Assembly: GCA_030445265.1 (NCBI GenBank)
Contig: JAUCSC010000001.1
Location: 546,494-610,493, forward strand
Length of the DNA: 64,000 nt
Origin: Candidatus Saccharimonadota bacterium
GTDB taxonomy: Bacteria > Patescibacteriota > Saccharimonadia > Saccharimonadales > Saccharimonadaceae
Direction of reading: 5' to 3'
A program made the position numbers and the translations under genes. Within the stretch, counting starts at the first letter, position 1; each line of letters opens with the position of its first letter. A model generated the notes under the pieces. It worked only from the letters and a program-made list of their open reading frames with translations, was not told the DNA's origin and made no database searches. Shown here piece after piece: positions 25,503 through 34,089 of the stretch.

Positions 25503-26177
25503 TTATACCGCCGCGTGTTCCCGAGCAACGTGGAGACACTCAGCCAGTACCTCAGATACTCCGCCAATCTGCGCGAGGATAGCCAGTGGCTTTGCCGATA
25601 TAAGGCGAAGTAGTTTGATATGATCAGCGGTGACGTTGCCCCGCTCCGACGCGCGCAAACCACTCTCAGTGCTGTCATAACGATACGTTTTGTCCGCATC
25701 GAGTTTATCTCCGGTGATATCTCGGCTCAGATTTATTTCATGACCGAGCATAGCCGCATAACGCAAATAAAACCAGGTTTCGACTAGCTCCAGCGGAATC
25801 GTCAACACATCTAGCCCCATCAAGACCTCATGCAGAATATCAAACCACTCCGGCTCATCGAGCGTTTCACTGGCACTTGTAATCAGCTTGATCACGAGAT
25901 AGCCAAATTGTAGTCGGTCATAATCCTCCAGGATATGCCGGTAAAATTGAATCAGGCGGGCTGACGTTAAGATGCCAAGATCACCCCGGCCTTCACCGAG
26001 TACCACGTCACTGAGCGCAAACAGTTCAATTCCTCCAGCTAGTTTGCTCTTTTCTTTACGGACGCCGCGGGCGATGACACTTCTTTTGCCGTCGGTTGTT
26101 AATAATTGCAAAATGCGATCAGCCTCCCCGTAGTTGGTTCGCCGGAGCACGATGGCGCGCGTCCGATATGATCTCAT
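25503..26177 (-). CDS. recO: DNA repair protein RecO
   Basis: Recombination mediator that helps RecR load RecA onto single-stranded DNA. The N-terminal OB-fold start YRTRAIVLRRTNYGEADRIL is diagnostic, followed by LLTTDGKRSVIARGVRKEKSKL. The helical C-terminal part is less conserved and no zinc-cysteine cluster is seen. Its start overlaps the response regulator stop by 4 bases, so it is translationally coupled to a two-component pair. Confidence 0.9.
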   Translation of the reverse strand: MRSYRTRAIVLRRTNYGEADRILQLLTTDGKRSVIARGVRKEKSKLAGGIELFALSDVVLGEGRGDLGILTSARLIQFYRHILEDYDRLQFGYLVIKLITSASETLDEPEWFDILHEVLMGLDVLTIPLELVETWFYLRYAAMLGHEINLSRDITGDKLDADKTYRYDSTESGLRASERGNVTADHIKLLRLISAKPLAILAQIGGVSEVLAECLHVAREHAAV

Positions 26178-26542
26178 GCCAAAGCACTCCGAATGCTGCT
26201 GATAATATCTTTTGGTGTCATGGTGGTCTTATCGAGAATACGCACCACGCCGTATGGCTGAAGCTGCTCAATAGTCAGTGTGTCAGCAATTGTGCTGGCG
26301 ATGATGACCGGAATACGCGCCGTATCGGCGTAGGACTGGAGTTCATGGAGCAGAGTAAGCCCGGTTGAGACACTGAGAAGCATGTCGAGCAAGATGACAC
26401 TTACTGGCCGCTGATCAATTAATTCCATCGCCGTTTGGCCTTCTGCCGCCGTTAAGACATCATAGTCTTTTTCGAGCATTGCTTGGTAGCGCGATTGCAG
26501 CCACTCTTCATCTTCAATGACGAGTACTGTCGCTCGGCTCAT
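26174..26542 (-). CDS. Single-domain response regulator
   Basis: CheY-like receiver of 122 residues with no output domain. The acidic pocket is IEDEE (residues 9-13), the phospho-acceptor is Asp53 (ILLDML) and the conserved lysine is Lys105 (ILDK). It overlaps the upstream histidine kinase by 4 bases and recO downstream by 4 bases. It probably signals by protein contact. Confidence 0.9.
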   Translation of the reverse strand: MSRATVLVIEDEEWLQSRYQAMLEKDYDVLTAAEGQTAMELIDQRPVSVILLDMLLSVSTGLTLLHELQSYADTARIPVIIASTIADTLTIEQLQPYGVVRILDKTTMTPKDIISSIRSALA

Positions 26543-27273
26543 AGCAAGCTCATTTGTTCGGAGGCTCGCATATCGACGTAAAACGTCGCACCATCGCGGT
26601 GACGTATCGCGCCGATAGAACCATGCATCTGTGATGCAAACTGGCTAGCGATATAGAGTCCGAGTCCACTACTTTGCGGCCGAGCATGAACCGTCTGCGG
26701 TGAGGTGTTAAGCTTGGAGCGAAGCGTCCGCCAGATATCGATCGGAAGAGCCGGCCCAAAGTCACGAACGCCTAAGCGTATCGTCTTTCCCTGATCTAGA
26801 CTGTTGATGCTCAGTACCACTGCACCACCCTTCGTGCTGTAGTGAAGCGCATTGTCGCTAAAGTTTAACAATATACGGCGCAGCAGATCACGGTTGGCGA
26901 CAAGCAGGAGCGAATGGCGGTAATTCTTGGCAACAATCCGTCGATTGTGTGCACGGTAGAGCGGACCTAGCTCCTGAGCGACCTGAGCGCAGAGCTCGAC
27001 CGGATTGATCGGTTCGAGCTGAAAGAGTGCGTCATCAAGGCGCATGGACCTCGTGAGATCCGAGGTTAAGCGCAGGGCTCGTTCGGACGTCAAGGTAATC
27101 TGCTCCAGCAAAACGGCCCGCTGGCTCTCGCTCAGGGTTGCGTCTTCGAGAGCGAGCGCAAGCTGCCGGACCAAGACGAGCGGCGATTTTAATTCATGTG
27201 CAGCGGCGACAAGTGAAGGCACATCATACTGTACGCTACTCCCCCGTTGAATCCGCTGCTCCCCTCGCTTCAT
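26539..27273 (-). CDS. Soluble histidine kinase lacking a sensor domain
   Basis: Sensor-kinase core of 244 residues. H box AAAHELKSPL has His26; the N box is NFSDNALHYS (Asn141), and the G box is SSGLGLYIASQFA. There is no membrane helix, PAS or GAF domain before the dimerisation helix, so the signal must come from a partner or from its short N-terminus. It is the first gene of a kinase-regulator-recO unit with overlapping genes. Confidence 0.9.
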   Translation of the reverse strand: MKRGEQRIQRGSSVQYDVPSLVAAAHELKSPLVLVRQLALALEDATLSESQRAVLLEQITLTSERALRLTSDLTRSMRLDDALFQLEPINPVELCAQVAQELGPLYRAHNRRIVAKNYRHSLLLVANRDLLRRILLNFSDNALHYSTKGGAVVLSINSLDQGKTIRLGVRDFGPALPIDIWRTLRSKLNTSPQTVHARPQSSGLGLYIASQFASQMHGSIGAIRHRDGATFYVDMRASEQMSLL

Positions 27274-27328
27274 ACTGAGTCTAGTGTAGCACGTGCTCCC
27301 AAGTGGTCTAAAGCGTGAGCGGGATGAA

Positions 27329-27982
27329 TTATTCGTTGTAGTTGACAGTTGCTAGAAGCTTGTCAAAATCAGCCCTGAAGGTATCTGCGTCGGTGCGGAG
27401 CGTCACTGTTTTGTCACGGATTTTGAAGATAACGGCGATACCGCGAATGTCTTCCGAGAAGCTACCTTCCAGCCGAGTGGCGGTCGTGCCTTGGATCTGC
27501 GTTGTGCTTGATTTCAGTGAATTCTTTTTTACCAGACTGTCAAAGCTGTCGATGACTTCATCATACGGTTTTTCGGCAATCGTTACCCGGAGAGCATACT
27601 GCTGCGTCTTCGAGACTGGCGGAACCGTAACAGGATTCAAGTAGGCTTCGTATGTGCCGTTATTGGTATCGGCCGCATCGACATAGACGCTCCAAGTCTT
27701 GGGATAATCAAATGTCAGACGGCCATAATCATCAGGACCGGCAAACTGACGATTCGGTTCTTTCTCGCGCGCCGTAAAGTCGGCTTCGAGCTTGTCCTCA
27801 AGCGTCTTATTCGAATCAAGTACGGCTTTATCGATTTCTGTCTTTTCGACTTTGCTGGCATCTTGGTAATTGATATAGGACCAGATCGCAAAGGCACCCA
27901 CACCGAGCGTAACAAAAATTAAGATTATCGTAGCGAGTAGCCAGCCGTTGATGGCTCCCCGCTCATAGCGATGCATATTCAT
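27329..27982 (-). CDS. Membrane-anchored protein of unknown function, PsbP-like fold possible
   Basis: A 217-residue protein: short basic N-terminus, one membrane helix (WLLATIILIFVTLGVGAFAIW), an acidic helical stalk (KTEIDKAVLDSNKTLEDKLE), then an outer beta domain with RLTFDYPKTWSVYV, reminiscent of PsbP-like lipoprotein domains. The start at 27982 is preferred to ATG 27991 because the -10 TATAAT (27990-27995) overlaps the first ATG; with TTTACA 17 bases upstream, transcription should start at about 27983, making 27982 a leaderless start. Confidence 0.75.
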   Translation of the reverse strand: MNMHRYERGAINGWLLATIILIFVTLGVGAFAIWSYINYQDASKVEKTEIDKAVLDSNKTLEDKLEADFTAREKEPNRQFAGPDDYGRLTFDYPKTWSVYVDAADTNNGTYEAYLNPVTVPPVSKTQQYALRVTIAEKPYDEVIDSFDSLVKKNSLKSSTTQIQGTTATRLEGSFSEDIRGIAVIFKIRDKTVTLRTDADTFRADFDKLLATVNYNE

Positions 27983-27989
27983 ATCGGTC

Positions 27990-28018
27990 ATTATACCTAT
28001 GGTTATTTTTACTGTAAA
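27990..28018 (-). promoter_or_regulatory. Promoter of the leaderless membrane protein gene
   Basis: TTTACA (28013-28018) and TATAAT (27990-27995) with a 17-base spacer. The -10 box ends 7 bases before the ATG at 27982. Confidence 0.7.
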
Positions 28019-28515
28019 GGCTGGATACGGTAGAGTGAATACGCGCCAAGCTGCTTTTCGGGCTCGTGGCCGATAAGTCGATGGGCATACACAAGTACCA
28101 TGAGTGAACGGCCAAGCCGCGTAGCTTCCGCTTCTAATTTGCGAGTTAACTTCTTTTGATCACGCTCAACCGGAAAGACGTACACGAGCGTGGTTTCATG
28201 GGGTAGCTGGACGCGCCAAAAATCTGCCAATCGAACACTGAGCTTCTTATCCTTCCAAGACATCAGACGAGTAATCAGAACCAGGAGCGGATTTAGCTCA
28301 TACCCGATAGCTTTCGCGCCGTATTGACGAGCAGTGCGCAGCACAATACCATCCCCGCTGCCGATGTCGACCAGCGTATCGCTCTTGCCGAGCGCATAGA
28401 GTCCATCGAATGCTTGTTTCAGCTGCTTCTTCTTACTCGGGAGATACGGAGCACCCCGAAAGGTCACAAAGCCAAACAGCAGCACAATACCGGCCGCGAT
28501 ATATCCAATAATCAC
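28009..28515 (-). CDS. Membrane-anchored class I SAM methyltransferase
   Basis: One N-terminal membrane helix (GYIAAGIVLLFGFVTF) is followed by a Rossmann methyltransferase with motif I LVDIGSGDGIVLRTA and the acidic motif II region AIGYELNPLL. Substrate unknown; membrane anchoring suggests a lipid, quinone or membrane protein. The start is taken as GTG 28515 because AGGGAAG lies 5 bases upstream, directly after the xseB stop; a longer TTG start would lie inside xseB. Distantly resembles N-methyltransferases placed near small operons in CPR genomes. Confidence 0.7.
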   Translation of the reverse strand: MIIGYIAAGIVLLFGFVTFRGAPYLPSKKKQLKQAFDGLYALGKSDTLVDIGSGDGIVLRTARQYGAKAIGYELNPLLVLITRLMSWKDKKLSVRLADFWRVQLPHETTLVYVFPVERDQKKLTRKLEAEATRLGRSLMVLVYAHRLIGHEPEKQLGAYSLYRIQPLQ

Positions 28516-28525
28516 CACGACTTCC

Positions 28526-28732
28526 CTATGCCTCGCCGTCAAAACGCTGTTTGATAACAACGACGTCGTTCTTCAGTTCTTCCAGATCTTTCTCGATCTC
28601 TTCGGCAAGCGTTTCCGCTTCCTTAAATCGACTCATCGCCTCTTCCAGGCTAAATTCATCACTCTCAAACCAGCTGACTTTTTCATTCAGCAGGCCCATC
28701 TTTTCTTCAATTGTCTTATTTTTCTCGGACAT
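28526..28732 (-). CDS. xseB: Exonuclease VII small subunit
   Basis: A 68-residue helical hairpin protein: INEKVSWFESDEFSLEEAMSRF-like core with the conserved LEEAMSRFKEAETLAEEIEKDLEEL pattern (read in parts). It binds XseA to form exonuclease VII, which degrades single-stranded DNA. The start overlaps the end of xseA, the usual arrangement. Confidence 0.9.
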   Translation of the reverse strand: MSEKNKTIEEKMGLLNEKVSWFESDEFSLEEAMSRFKEAETLAEEIEKDLEELKNDVVVIKQRFDGEA

Positions 28733-29807
28733 CTTTTACCTCTGCTTTCAGTATAACGCGCGATAGCTCCACTTCGATAGTTGCGCCGAGAGTTGTCTCC
28801 CCCCTCATGAGCGCATACCCCCTGGCCAGAACGGTCTCGGGATTAAACTGCGCGAGCAAATGTCGCTGCATCTCGACTGACCGTTCTACCACTTCGACTT
28901 TGTCCTCGATGGTTTCAAACATCCGTACGATTGTTTGGCCAACACGACGCTTCGCCTCATCAATGATCTGCAGCATCCGCGGAATCAGTCTGGTCGTCGT
29001 AGCTCTGACTTGACGGCCGATATCGTGGCGATCCGGGACGAGAAGCTGGGCGGCATTGCTAGGCGTGGCGGCTCGGACGTCGGCTGCTAGATCCGCTAGA
29101 GTAACGTCAACTTCGTGGCCGACTCCAACCAGTGTCGGCACCCGACTGCCGGCAATGGCTCGTACCAGCTGCTCATCGTTGAAAACAGCGAGGTCATCAG
29201 CGCTTCCGCCGCCCCTCACGATAACGATCACTTCCGGGAGCGTCTCAAGCGTATTAAAATGCTGCAAAGCCCGGATGATCTGATCAGGGGCAGCCGCTCC
29301 CTGCACTTGCACATGCGCTACCTCGACGCTCACCCCGCCCCATCGATCGTTTAAAATCTTGATGAAATCTGCGTAGCCCGCAGCGTCAGTGCTACTGATA
29401 ACGGCGACGTGGTTTGGGATTGCTGGAAGAGGACGCTTTCGCTCAACGGCAAATAAGCCTTCGGCTTCCAGTTTTGCCTTCAGGAGCTCGAAGCTTTTCT
29501 TTAATGCCCCCTCGCCGCTCGGCCGAACCGTTCGTACGGTTAGACTAAACTTGCCCCAATTGGTCAGCTTTGGCGACGCTTCCACAATGACCTTCATGCC
29601 GTCCTCAATCGGTACTCGGAGCTGCCATACGGTCATGAAGCAGCCAATACTGCCTGAGGCATCCTTCAAGTCAAAAAAGACATATTTACCTTGATTTACC
29701 TTAAATGATGAGACTTCACCTTCCACTTCAAGCGAGCCAAATGCATATTCCAGCGTTTGGTTGGTGAGATCAATAAATTGACTGACGCTAAGCCGGACGT
29801 TTGCCAT
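28716..29807 (-). CDS. xseA: Exonuclease VII large subunit
   Basis: Catalytic subunit with an N-terminal OB fold (LEYAFGSLEVEGEVSSFK) and the central nuclease region: VAVISSTDAAGYADF, VIVRGGGSADDLAVFNDEQL and VPTLVGVGHEVDVTLADLAAD, all standard XseA motifs. Length 363 is shorter than the E. coli enzyme (456), with a trimmed coiled-coil. It overlaps the flippase-like gene upstream by 20 bases and xseB downstream. Confidence 0.95.
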   Translation of the reverse strand: MANVRLSVSQFIDLTNQTLEYAFGSLEVEGEVSSFKVNQGKYVFFDLKDASGSIGCFMTVWQLRVPIEDGMKVIVEASPKLTNWGKFSLTVRTVRPSGEGALKKSFELLKAKLEAEGLFAVERKRPLPAIPNHVAVISSTDAAGYADFIKILNDRWGGVSVEVAHVQVQGAAAPDQIIRALQHFNTLETLPEVIVIVRGGGSADDLAVFNDEQLVRAIAGSRVPTLVGVGHEVDVTLADLAADVRAATPSNAAQLLVPDRHDIGRQVRATTTRLIPRMLQIIDEAKRRVGQTIVRMFETIEDKVEVVERSVEMQRHLLAQFNPETVLARGYALMRGETTLGATIEVELSRVILKAEVKDVREK

Positions 29808-30819
29808 ATTTGACCAATGTCATTTGATAGAAAACGTAGCCGAACAATATTGTTCCGAGCACCAGCACCACGCGGGCCAGCAAGGTGCCAGCAATCGCCA
29901 CATCGGGCGGAACACCGCTGGTAGCTAGAAAGGCGATCATGATTGCTTCATAGACACCAGCGCCGCCAGGAGTCACCGTAAAGACGCTCCCGATCGAGGA
30001 CAAGCCAAAGGCGATGAGCAGCGAGGCCGGATTCACATGATACCCCAGCGCCAAGAAAGCAATATACAGCAAGGCGACATCAGCAAGCGTGGCTAGGATA
30101 GACCATATAAACGGCCTGATAAGAATCCGCTTATCTCGGCGAATCGCTACATAATCAAGGTGAAGATCATTAAAGAAGTCTTTGAGGAGGTCACGCTTCA
30201 AAACATTGGCCTTGCGGCCACGGGTAACCTTCTTGACCAGTCGGTTAGTTATTCTCGTTAACCAGCCGGCGACCCGGTCGAGTCTGGGCTTACTGGCCAG
30301 CAGATAAATAAAGAAGACCGTCCCCAGAATACTCACCAGTGCCAATCCGCTCGAAAGCAAGATGACGACACGGTTGATGTTATTGTCCAAGATGAGCATG
30401 GCGACCGCGATAACGAGCAGTAATACAAAGCTCGCGAATATTAAGACAAAGCGCACAATCTGCGACATCGTTGAACGGCCCGCTGACACGCCGTAACGAT
30501 GGAGAATCCAGCCCAGGTAAGAAAAGCCGGCCGCTCCCCCACTTGGCAAGATGTGATTAACGAAGTTTAACTCCAGCGACAAGCGAGCGACATACCAGCG
30601 TGACATACTTTCGACGTTTCCTTTGGCGCGGAGATATGAAAAAATCAGCCCGCCAATCGCGTAATAACTAAAGAGTTGGACCGGAATAAGCAGCGACAGT
30701 ATCCATAGGTTAACTCGTGCCAGCAGTTGCCAGGCTTGGACTAACTCGGGCCACGCAAAGACGACTACTACTGCCAGGAGTACAAATGTGATGATGGTCA
30801 GCCAGCCGCGAAATGACAT
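29788..30819 (-). CDS. Lysylphosphatidylglycerol synthase TM/flippase-like membrane protein
   Basis: About eight membrane helices and the UPF0104/LPG_synthase_TM pattern: LNFVNHILPSGGAAGFSYLGW, TPGGAGVYEAIM and an early MSFRGWLTI start. Such proteins move or modify polar lipids. No catalytic synthase domain is attached. ATG 30819 is preferred over longer forms because TATAAT lies 9 bases upstream; the gene is divergent from the Trm11-like gene at 30870. Confidence 0.85.
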   Translation of the reverse strand: MSFRGWLTIITFVLLAVVVVFAWPELVQAWQLLARVNLWILSLLIPVQLFSYYAIGGLIFSYLRAKGNVESMSRWYVARLSLELNFVNHILPSGGAAGFSYLGWILHRYGVSAGRSTMSQIVRFVLIFASFVLLLVIAVAMLILDNNINRVVILLSSGLALVSILGTVFFIYLLASKPRLDRVAGWLTRITNRLVKKVTRGRKANVLKRDLLKDFFNDLHLDYVAIRRDKRILIRPFIWSILATLADVALLYIAFLALGYHVNPASLLIAFGLSSIGSVFTVTPGGAGVYEAIMIAFLATSGVPPDVAIAGTLLARVVLVLGTILFGYVFYQMTLVKYGKRPA

Positions 30820-30869
30820 ACTGTACTTATTATAATCAAAACCTCTGCCAATGGGTATAATGAATACAT

Positions 30870-32171
30870 ATGTATATTGCCCTGCTCGGACGTCAACCAG
30901 CCCTCGGCATCGCCGAGCTTGAACGAAGCTACGGAAAAGTTCGATGGTTTTCGTCACATTCTGCACTGGTTGACACTGATTCGCTGCATTTTGAACGGTT
31001 AGGCGGCTCTCAAAAAGCCGGCCGTGTTGTCGCCGAGTTTGCCAGCGGCGATTGGCGTACGGTCAGTCAAAAAGTCATCCGTGCCTACACCGCGGCCTGG
31101 GCTGACGTCGATTACAAGATAACCCTCGGTATCAGCGCCTATAACTTTCCTGTGACCGGCCGCGATGTCCAACACACCGGTATTCTCCTGAAAAAAGCCC
31201 TCAAGGCTAAGAATGTCAGCTTGCGGCTCGTTCCGAATGACGATGCGGCCCTGCTTTCGGCTTCATCGCATCACAACAAGCTAGGATTATCGGCGAATAA
31301 AGTCGAGCTCCTCATCATCAAAGGCGACGACGGTTCGGTGAAGGTCGCTGAAAGTATTGGCGCCCAGAACATTACGCAACTCGCTGCCCGTGACCAAAAA
31401 CGCCCTCGCCGTGACGCCTTCGTCGGTATGCTCCCGCCCAAGCTGGCGCAAATGATGGTTAACCTCGCTGTCGGGGAATTGGGAAATGGGAATCACGCGC
31501 CAGAGAACCGTTCGGCTGCTGTTACTGAGCAGCATCTGCAGCCCGAGCATATCGAAGAGATGCACGGCGTGAAGCCGCTGCGAAAGAATAGTAGCCGTGA
31601 CGGTGACGCAAAGACGAGACTCACTATCCTCGATCCTTTCTGCGGAACTGGTGTTATTCTCCAAGAAGCGCTTCTATCTGGCTACAACGTCCGCGGCTCT
31701 GACCTGCAAGACAAGATGATTGAGTACACCCGTGAGAATATCGACTGGCTGAAGCGCACGTTCCGCGTTCACGCCGATATGACGTCCCTGGACGTCGCTG
31801 ATGCAACGAAATATTCATGGGGCTCCAAACTACCAATTGATGCCGTCGTCGCCGAAACGTACCTCGGTCAACCCTTCAGTGCGCCGCCGTCACCTGCCAA
31901 GCTGCAAGAAGTGCAACGCAACTGCAATCACATTATCGGCGAATTTCTTACTAATATCAGCAAGCAGCTCAAGCCAGGTACACCACTCTGCCTGGCTGTT
32001 CCGGCCTGGCGGAGCGCCAATGGCTCGTTTACCCACCTGCCACTGACCCAAAATCCTGAACGATTCGGCTATAGCCGCGTCCAGCTCTCAACAGTCGCAC
32101 CCAGCGACCTCCTCTACTACCGCGAAGACCAAGTCGTCGCCAGGGAGCTACTCGTCCTCGTCAAAGCTTGA
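30870..32171 (+). CDS. Trm11-like RNA methyltransferase
   Basis: A two-part protein: N-terminal ~170 residues resembling the THUMP/NTD region of Trm11/Trm-G10 enzymes, then a Rossmann methyltransferase with motif I DPFCGTGVILQEALL near residue 260 and an acidic motif II (GSDLQ). The position where family members carry DPPYG reads VVAETYLGQP here, so the catalytic loop is altered. tRNA guanine-N2 methylation is a reasonable guess. TATAAT lies 8 bases before the ATG. Confidence 0.75.
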   Translation: MYIALLGRQPALGIAELERSYGKVRWFSSHSALVDTDSLHFERLGGSQKAGRVVAEFASGDWRTVSQKVIRAYTAAWADVDYKITLGISAYNFPVTGRDVQHTGILLKKALKAKNVSLRLVPNDDAALLSASSHHNKLGLSANKVELLIIKGDDGSVKVAESIGAQNITQLAARDQKRPRRDAFVGMLPPKLAQMMVNLAVGELGNGNHAPENRSAAVTEQHLQPEHIEEMHGVKPLRKNSSRDGDAKTRLTILDPFCGTGVILQEALLSGYNVRGSDLQDKMIEYTRENIDWLKRTFRVHADMTSLDVADATKYSWGSKLPIDAVVAETYLGQPFSAPPSPAKLQEVQRNCNHIIGEFLTNISKQLKPGTPLCLAVPAWRSANGSFTHLPLTQNPERFGYSRVQLSTVAPSDLLYYREDQVVARELLVLVKA

Positions 32172-32196
32172 CGAACTGACGATTTTCCGGTACAAT
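32168..32196 (+). promoter_or_regulatory. rpmA promoter
   Basis: TTGACG (32168-32173) and TACAAT (32191-32196) with a 17-base spacer; the -35 box overlaps the end of the preceding gene. A leader of about 30 bases carries AAGGAG before the rpmA ATG. Confidence 0.8.
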
Positions 32197-32231
32197 CAAA
32201 CAGATTTAATTAATAACGCTAAGGAGTTAGC

Positions 32232-32504
32232 ATGTCACACGTCAAAGCTGGCGGTACCGCCAAAAACGTTCACAATAACCCCGGTCAACGCCTTGGCGTT
32301 AAGCGTTTCGGTGGCCAAAAAGTAAGTGCTGGCGAAGTTCTCGTCCGCCAAACTGGCTCAACGAAGATTGCCGGCCCTGGTACTTTTATAAGCCGTAACT
32401 TCACTATCCACGCTGCCATTGATGGTGTTGTTGGCTTCAACAAGGTCAAGAAGAGCCGCTTTACCGGCAAATCTGTGCCTCGTACCCAAGTTGTCGTCCT
32501 GTAA
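32232..32504 (+). CDS. rpmA: 50S ribosomal protein L27
   Basis: A 90-residue basic protein with KAGGTAKNVHNNPGQRLGVK and FGGQKVSAGEVLVRQTGS, the L27 signature; the N-terminus of L27 reaches the peptidyl-transferase centre. There is no Firmicutes-type cleavable N-terminal extension. AAGGAG precedes the ATG. It is monocistronic, with its own promoter and terminator; rplU (L21), its usual partner, is not next to it. Confidence 0.96.
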   Translation: MSHVKAGGTAKNVHNNPGQRLGVKRFGGQKVSAGEVLVRQTGSTKIAGPGTFISRNFTIHAAIDGVVGFNKVKKSRFTGKSVPRTQVVVL

Positions 32505-32521
32505 TAAGGATCGGCTTTACT

Positions 32522-32553
32522 AAAAAAACTTCCTCGTCATGAGGAAGTTTTTT
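32522..32553. terminator. Bidirectional intrinsic terminator after rpmA
   Basis: ACTTCCTC pairs with GAGGAAGT around a 5-base loop, flanked by A6 on the left and T6 on the right, so it can stop transcripts from both strands (rpmA and the converging minus-strand genes). Confidence 0.92.
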
Positions 32554-32568
32554 CATTCGAACGATCGC

Positions 32569-33003
32569 TTACTGCACGTGACGGTTTTCACGGCTTTTTG
32601 CAGTCAGTCGTACCATTCGGGCCATATTCCAATCTACGGGATCATATATATGAATGCCCTTATTTTCAATCAGCTCCTTTTCGACCCGTTTTTCTTCTTC
32701 ACGAGCTTTCATAAATCCATCATATGGAACATCTCGATACTCAATATGCTGGGGGTTATCTTGAGTCGTCACCCTGCGAGCAACACGCACCAGTAGCTCA
32801 TCTTCGTTGACGGAAGACGGGTCCGCCTCAACGTAATGAGTCCCTATCAACGTCCACCCGATTTCATAATGAACACCGCCACCTTCGGCGTTTTCTACCG
32901 GTATTGAGACGTCATCGCCTCGTTCAGCAAGGCGTTGAAGCAATGCAAAATCCGGTATCTCGGCAGTGTGAATTTCGGAGTGTGAGGAATGATGACGTTC
33001 CAT
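32569..33003 (-). CDS. Protein of unknown function
   Basis: A 144-residue soluble protein, histidine-rich at its N-terminus (MERHHSSHSEIH) with a beta-type middle (GVHYEIGWTLIGTHYVEAD) and a basic C-terminus. No family recognised. It lies 2 bases after the preceding unknown gene, so the two form a translationally coupled pair. The upstream partner also has an unusual His/Ser-rich N-terminus. Confidence 0.65.
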   Translation of the reverse strand: MERHHSSHSEIHTAEIPDFALLQRLAERGDDVSIPVENAEGGGVHYEIGWTLIGTHYVEADPSSVNEDELLVRVARRVTTQDNPQHIEYRDVPYDGFMKAREEEKRVEKELIENKGIHIYDPVDWNMARMVRLTAKSRENRHVQ

Positions 33004-33005
33004 GA

Positions 33006-33527
33006 TTATTGTCCCTTTCCATTCTCTTCCGATTGGCTCGTCGCTTGTTTACGTTGGCGTAGCTCATTGAGAATTACTTTTATTTCTGCTGCCGAACGTG
33101 TTCGGCTCAATTCGTCTTCAAAATGCGGTTCATGTGGCTGCGGCGTCTTTTGTTCGGACGCGAATTGAGCGGCCTGTTCCGCGGCAGCATGGCCAACGCC
33201 ACGCTTACGGGCTGCCCGTACTTCACGGTCCTGGCGATCGAACGCTAAGGCAACGTCGAGCGGTGCTCGTTTTTCAATGACGCTGGATTCCCCGTCGCTT
33301 TTTACAAAACGCTGGAAAATACCCCATACTTCACCCGTCTCCTCGTCGACGCCATTACCAACATACATAAACGGTTTGATTTCATAACTGTCTTTTAAGC
33401 CGACCGGCAGATTAACACGACGTGCCGCATCTTCAATATCAAAAAGCTGTACGTCCTTCAGTGGATGTACGGATGATTGATGCTCTTGGTGGCTACTGTG
33501 GGATTGTTCGGGGTTTGACTTGGACAT
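33006..33527 (-). CDS. Protein of unknown function with His/Ser-rich N-terminus
   Basis: A 173-residue protein beginning with a low-complexity polar stretch (SHSSHQEHQSSVH), then a folded core (VNLPVGLKDSYEIKPFMYVG and EVWGIFQRFVKSDGE) and a charged helical tail (SAAEIKVILNELRQRKQATS). No membrane segment or known family. It has its own promoter (33557-33585) and is coupled to the gene downstream. Confidence 0.65.
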   Translation of the reverse strand: MSKSNPEQSHSSHQEHQSSVHPLKDVQLFDIEDAARRVNLPVGLKDSYEIKPFMYVGNGVDEETGEVWGIFQRFVKSDGESSVIEKRAPLDVALAFDRQDREVRAARKRGVGHAAAEQAAQFASEQKTPQPHEPHFEDELSRTRSAAEIKVILNELRQRKQATSQSEENGKGQ

Positions 33528-33556
33528 ATATTTGTTTTTATTACCTTATATTTTTT

Positions 33557-33585
33557 ATATTAGCATAAGTATCAAGAAAAGTCAA
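33557..33585 (-). promoter_or_regulatory. Promoter of the 33527 gene
   Basis: TTGACT (33580-33585) and TAATAT (33557-33562) with a 17-base spacer, in a strongly AT-rich intergenic stretch. Confidence 0.75.
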
Positions 33586-33606
33586 TATACACTCTCGATC
33601 GACCCC

Positions 33607-34074
33607 TTAGCGTACTCCCGTCGCCGCTCGAAAGCGCCTGACCCATGGCATACGGTCAAACGTTTTACGTAGATCAACATATAACTCGTCAAAGTTGTCG
33701 TAGTCGCGACCTATCGTGCCTTCCGTGCACTCTGCATAATCAAGTGGCTTTGCATTGAGGGCGCCGGCGAGAATAACATCGGCATCGGTGCCGTAACTGG
33801 TGACGTCAGATGTGCTAAATTTCAATCGCTCCAGCCACACGCGTCCGTCCTGGTCGTGAGCTACGTGCCATTCAATACTTTTTCCGCGGTACGTCACTGG
33901 ATACACGTCGACACCCGATTTACCGAGAAGCGTGTGCTTGATGGCGTATCGACGGTCAGGCCCCTCTTGAAAATCAGGCTCAAAGCCACTGGGCAACAAC
34001 ATGTCAGCGAGCATTCGCCGGCCTTTTTCAGCCCCATGTACTCGGTAGCCTAAGCCTGATACGAAGCCGTCCAA
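33607..34074 (-). CDS. Protein of unknown function
   Basis: A 155-residue protein with a mixed alpha/beta look (YRGKSIEWHVAHDQDGRVWL, FDELYVDLRKTFDRMPWVRR). The only in-frame start near the upstream stop is TTG 34074; an internal ATG about 20 codons later is an alternative. It lies 15 bases after the preceding gene. Not recognised. Confidence 0.55.
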   Translation of the reverse strand: MDGFVSGLGYRVHGAEKGRRMLADMLLPSGFEPDFQEGPDRRYAIKHTLLGKSGVDVYPVTYRGKSIEWHVAHDQDGRVWLERLKFSTSDVTSYGTDADVILAGALNAKPLDYAECTEGTIGRDYDNFDELYVDLRKTFDRMPWVRRFRAATGVR

Positions 34075-34089
34075 GCCATATCCAGTTAA

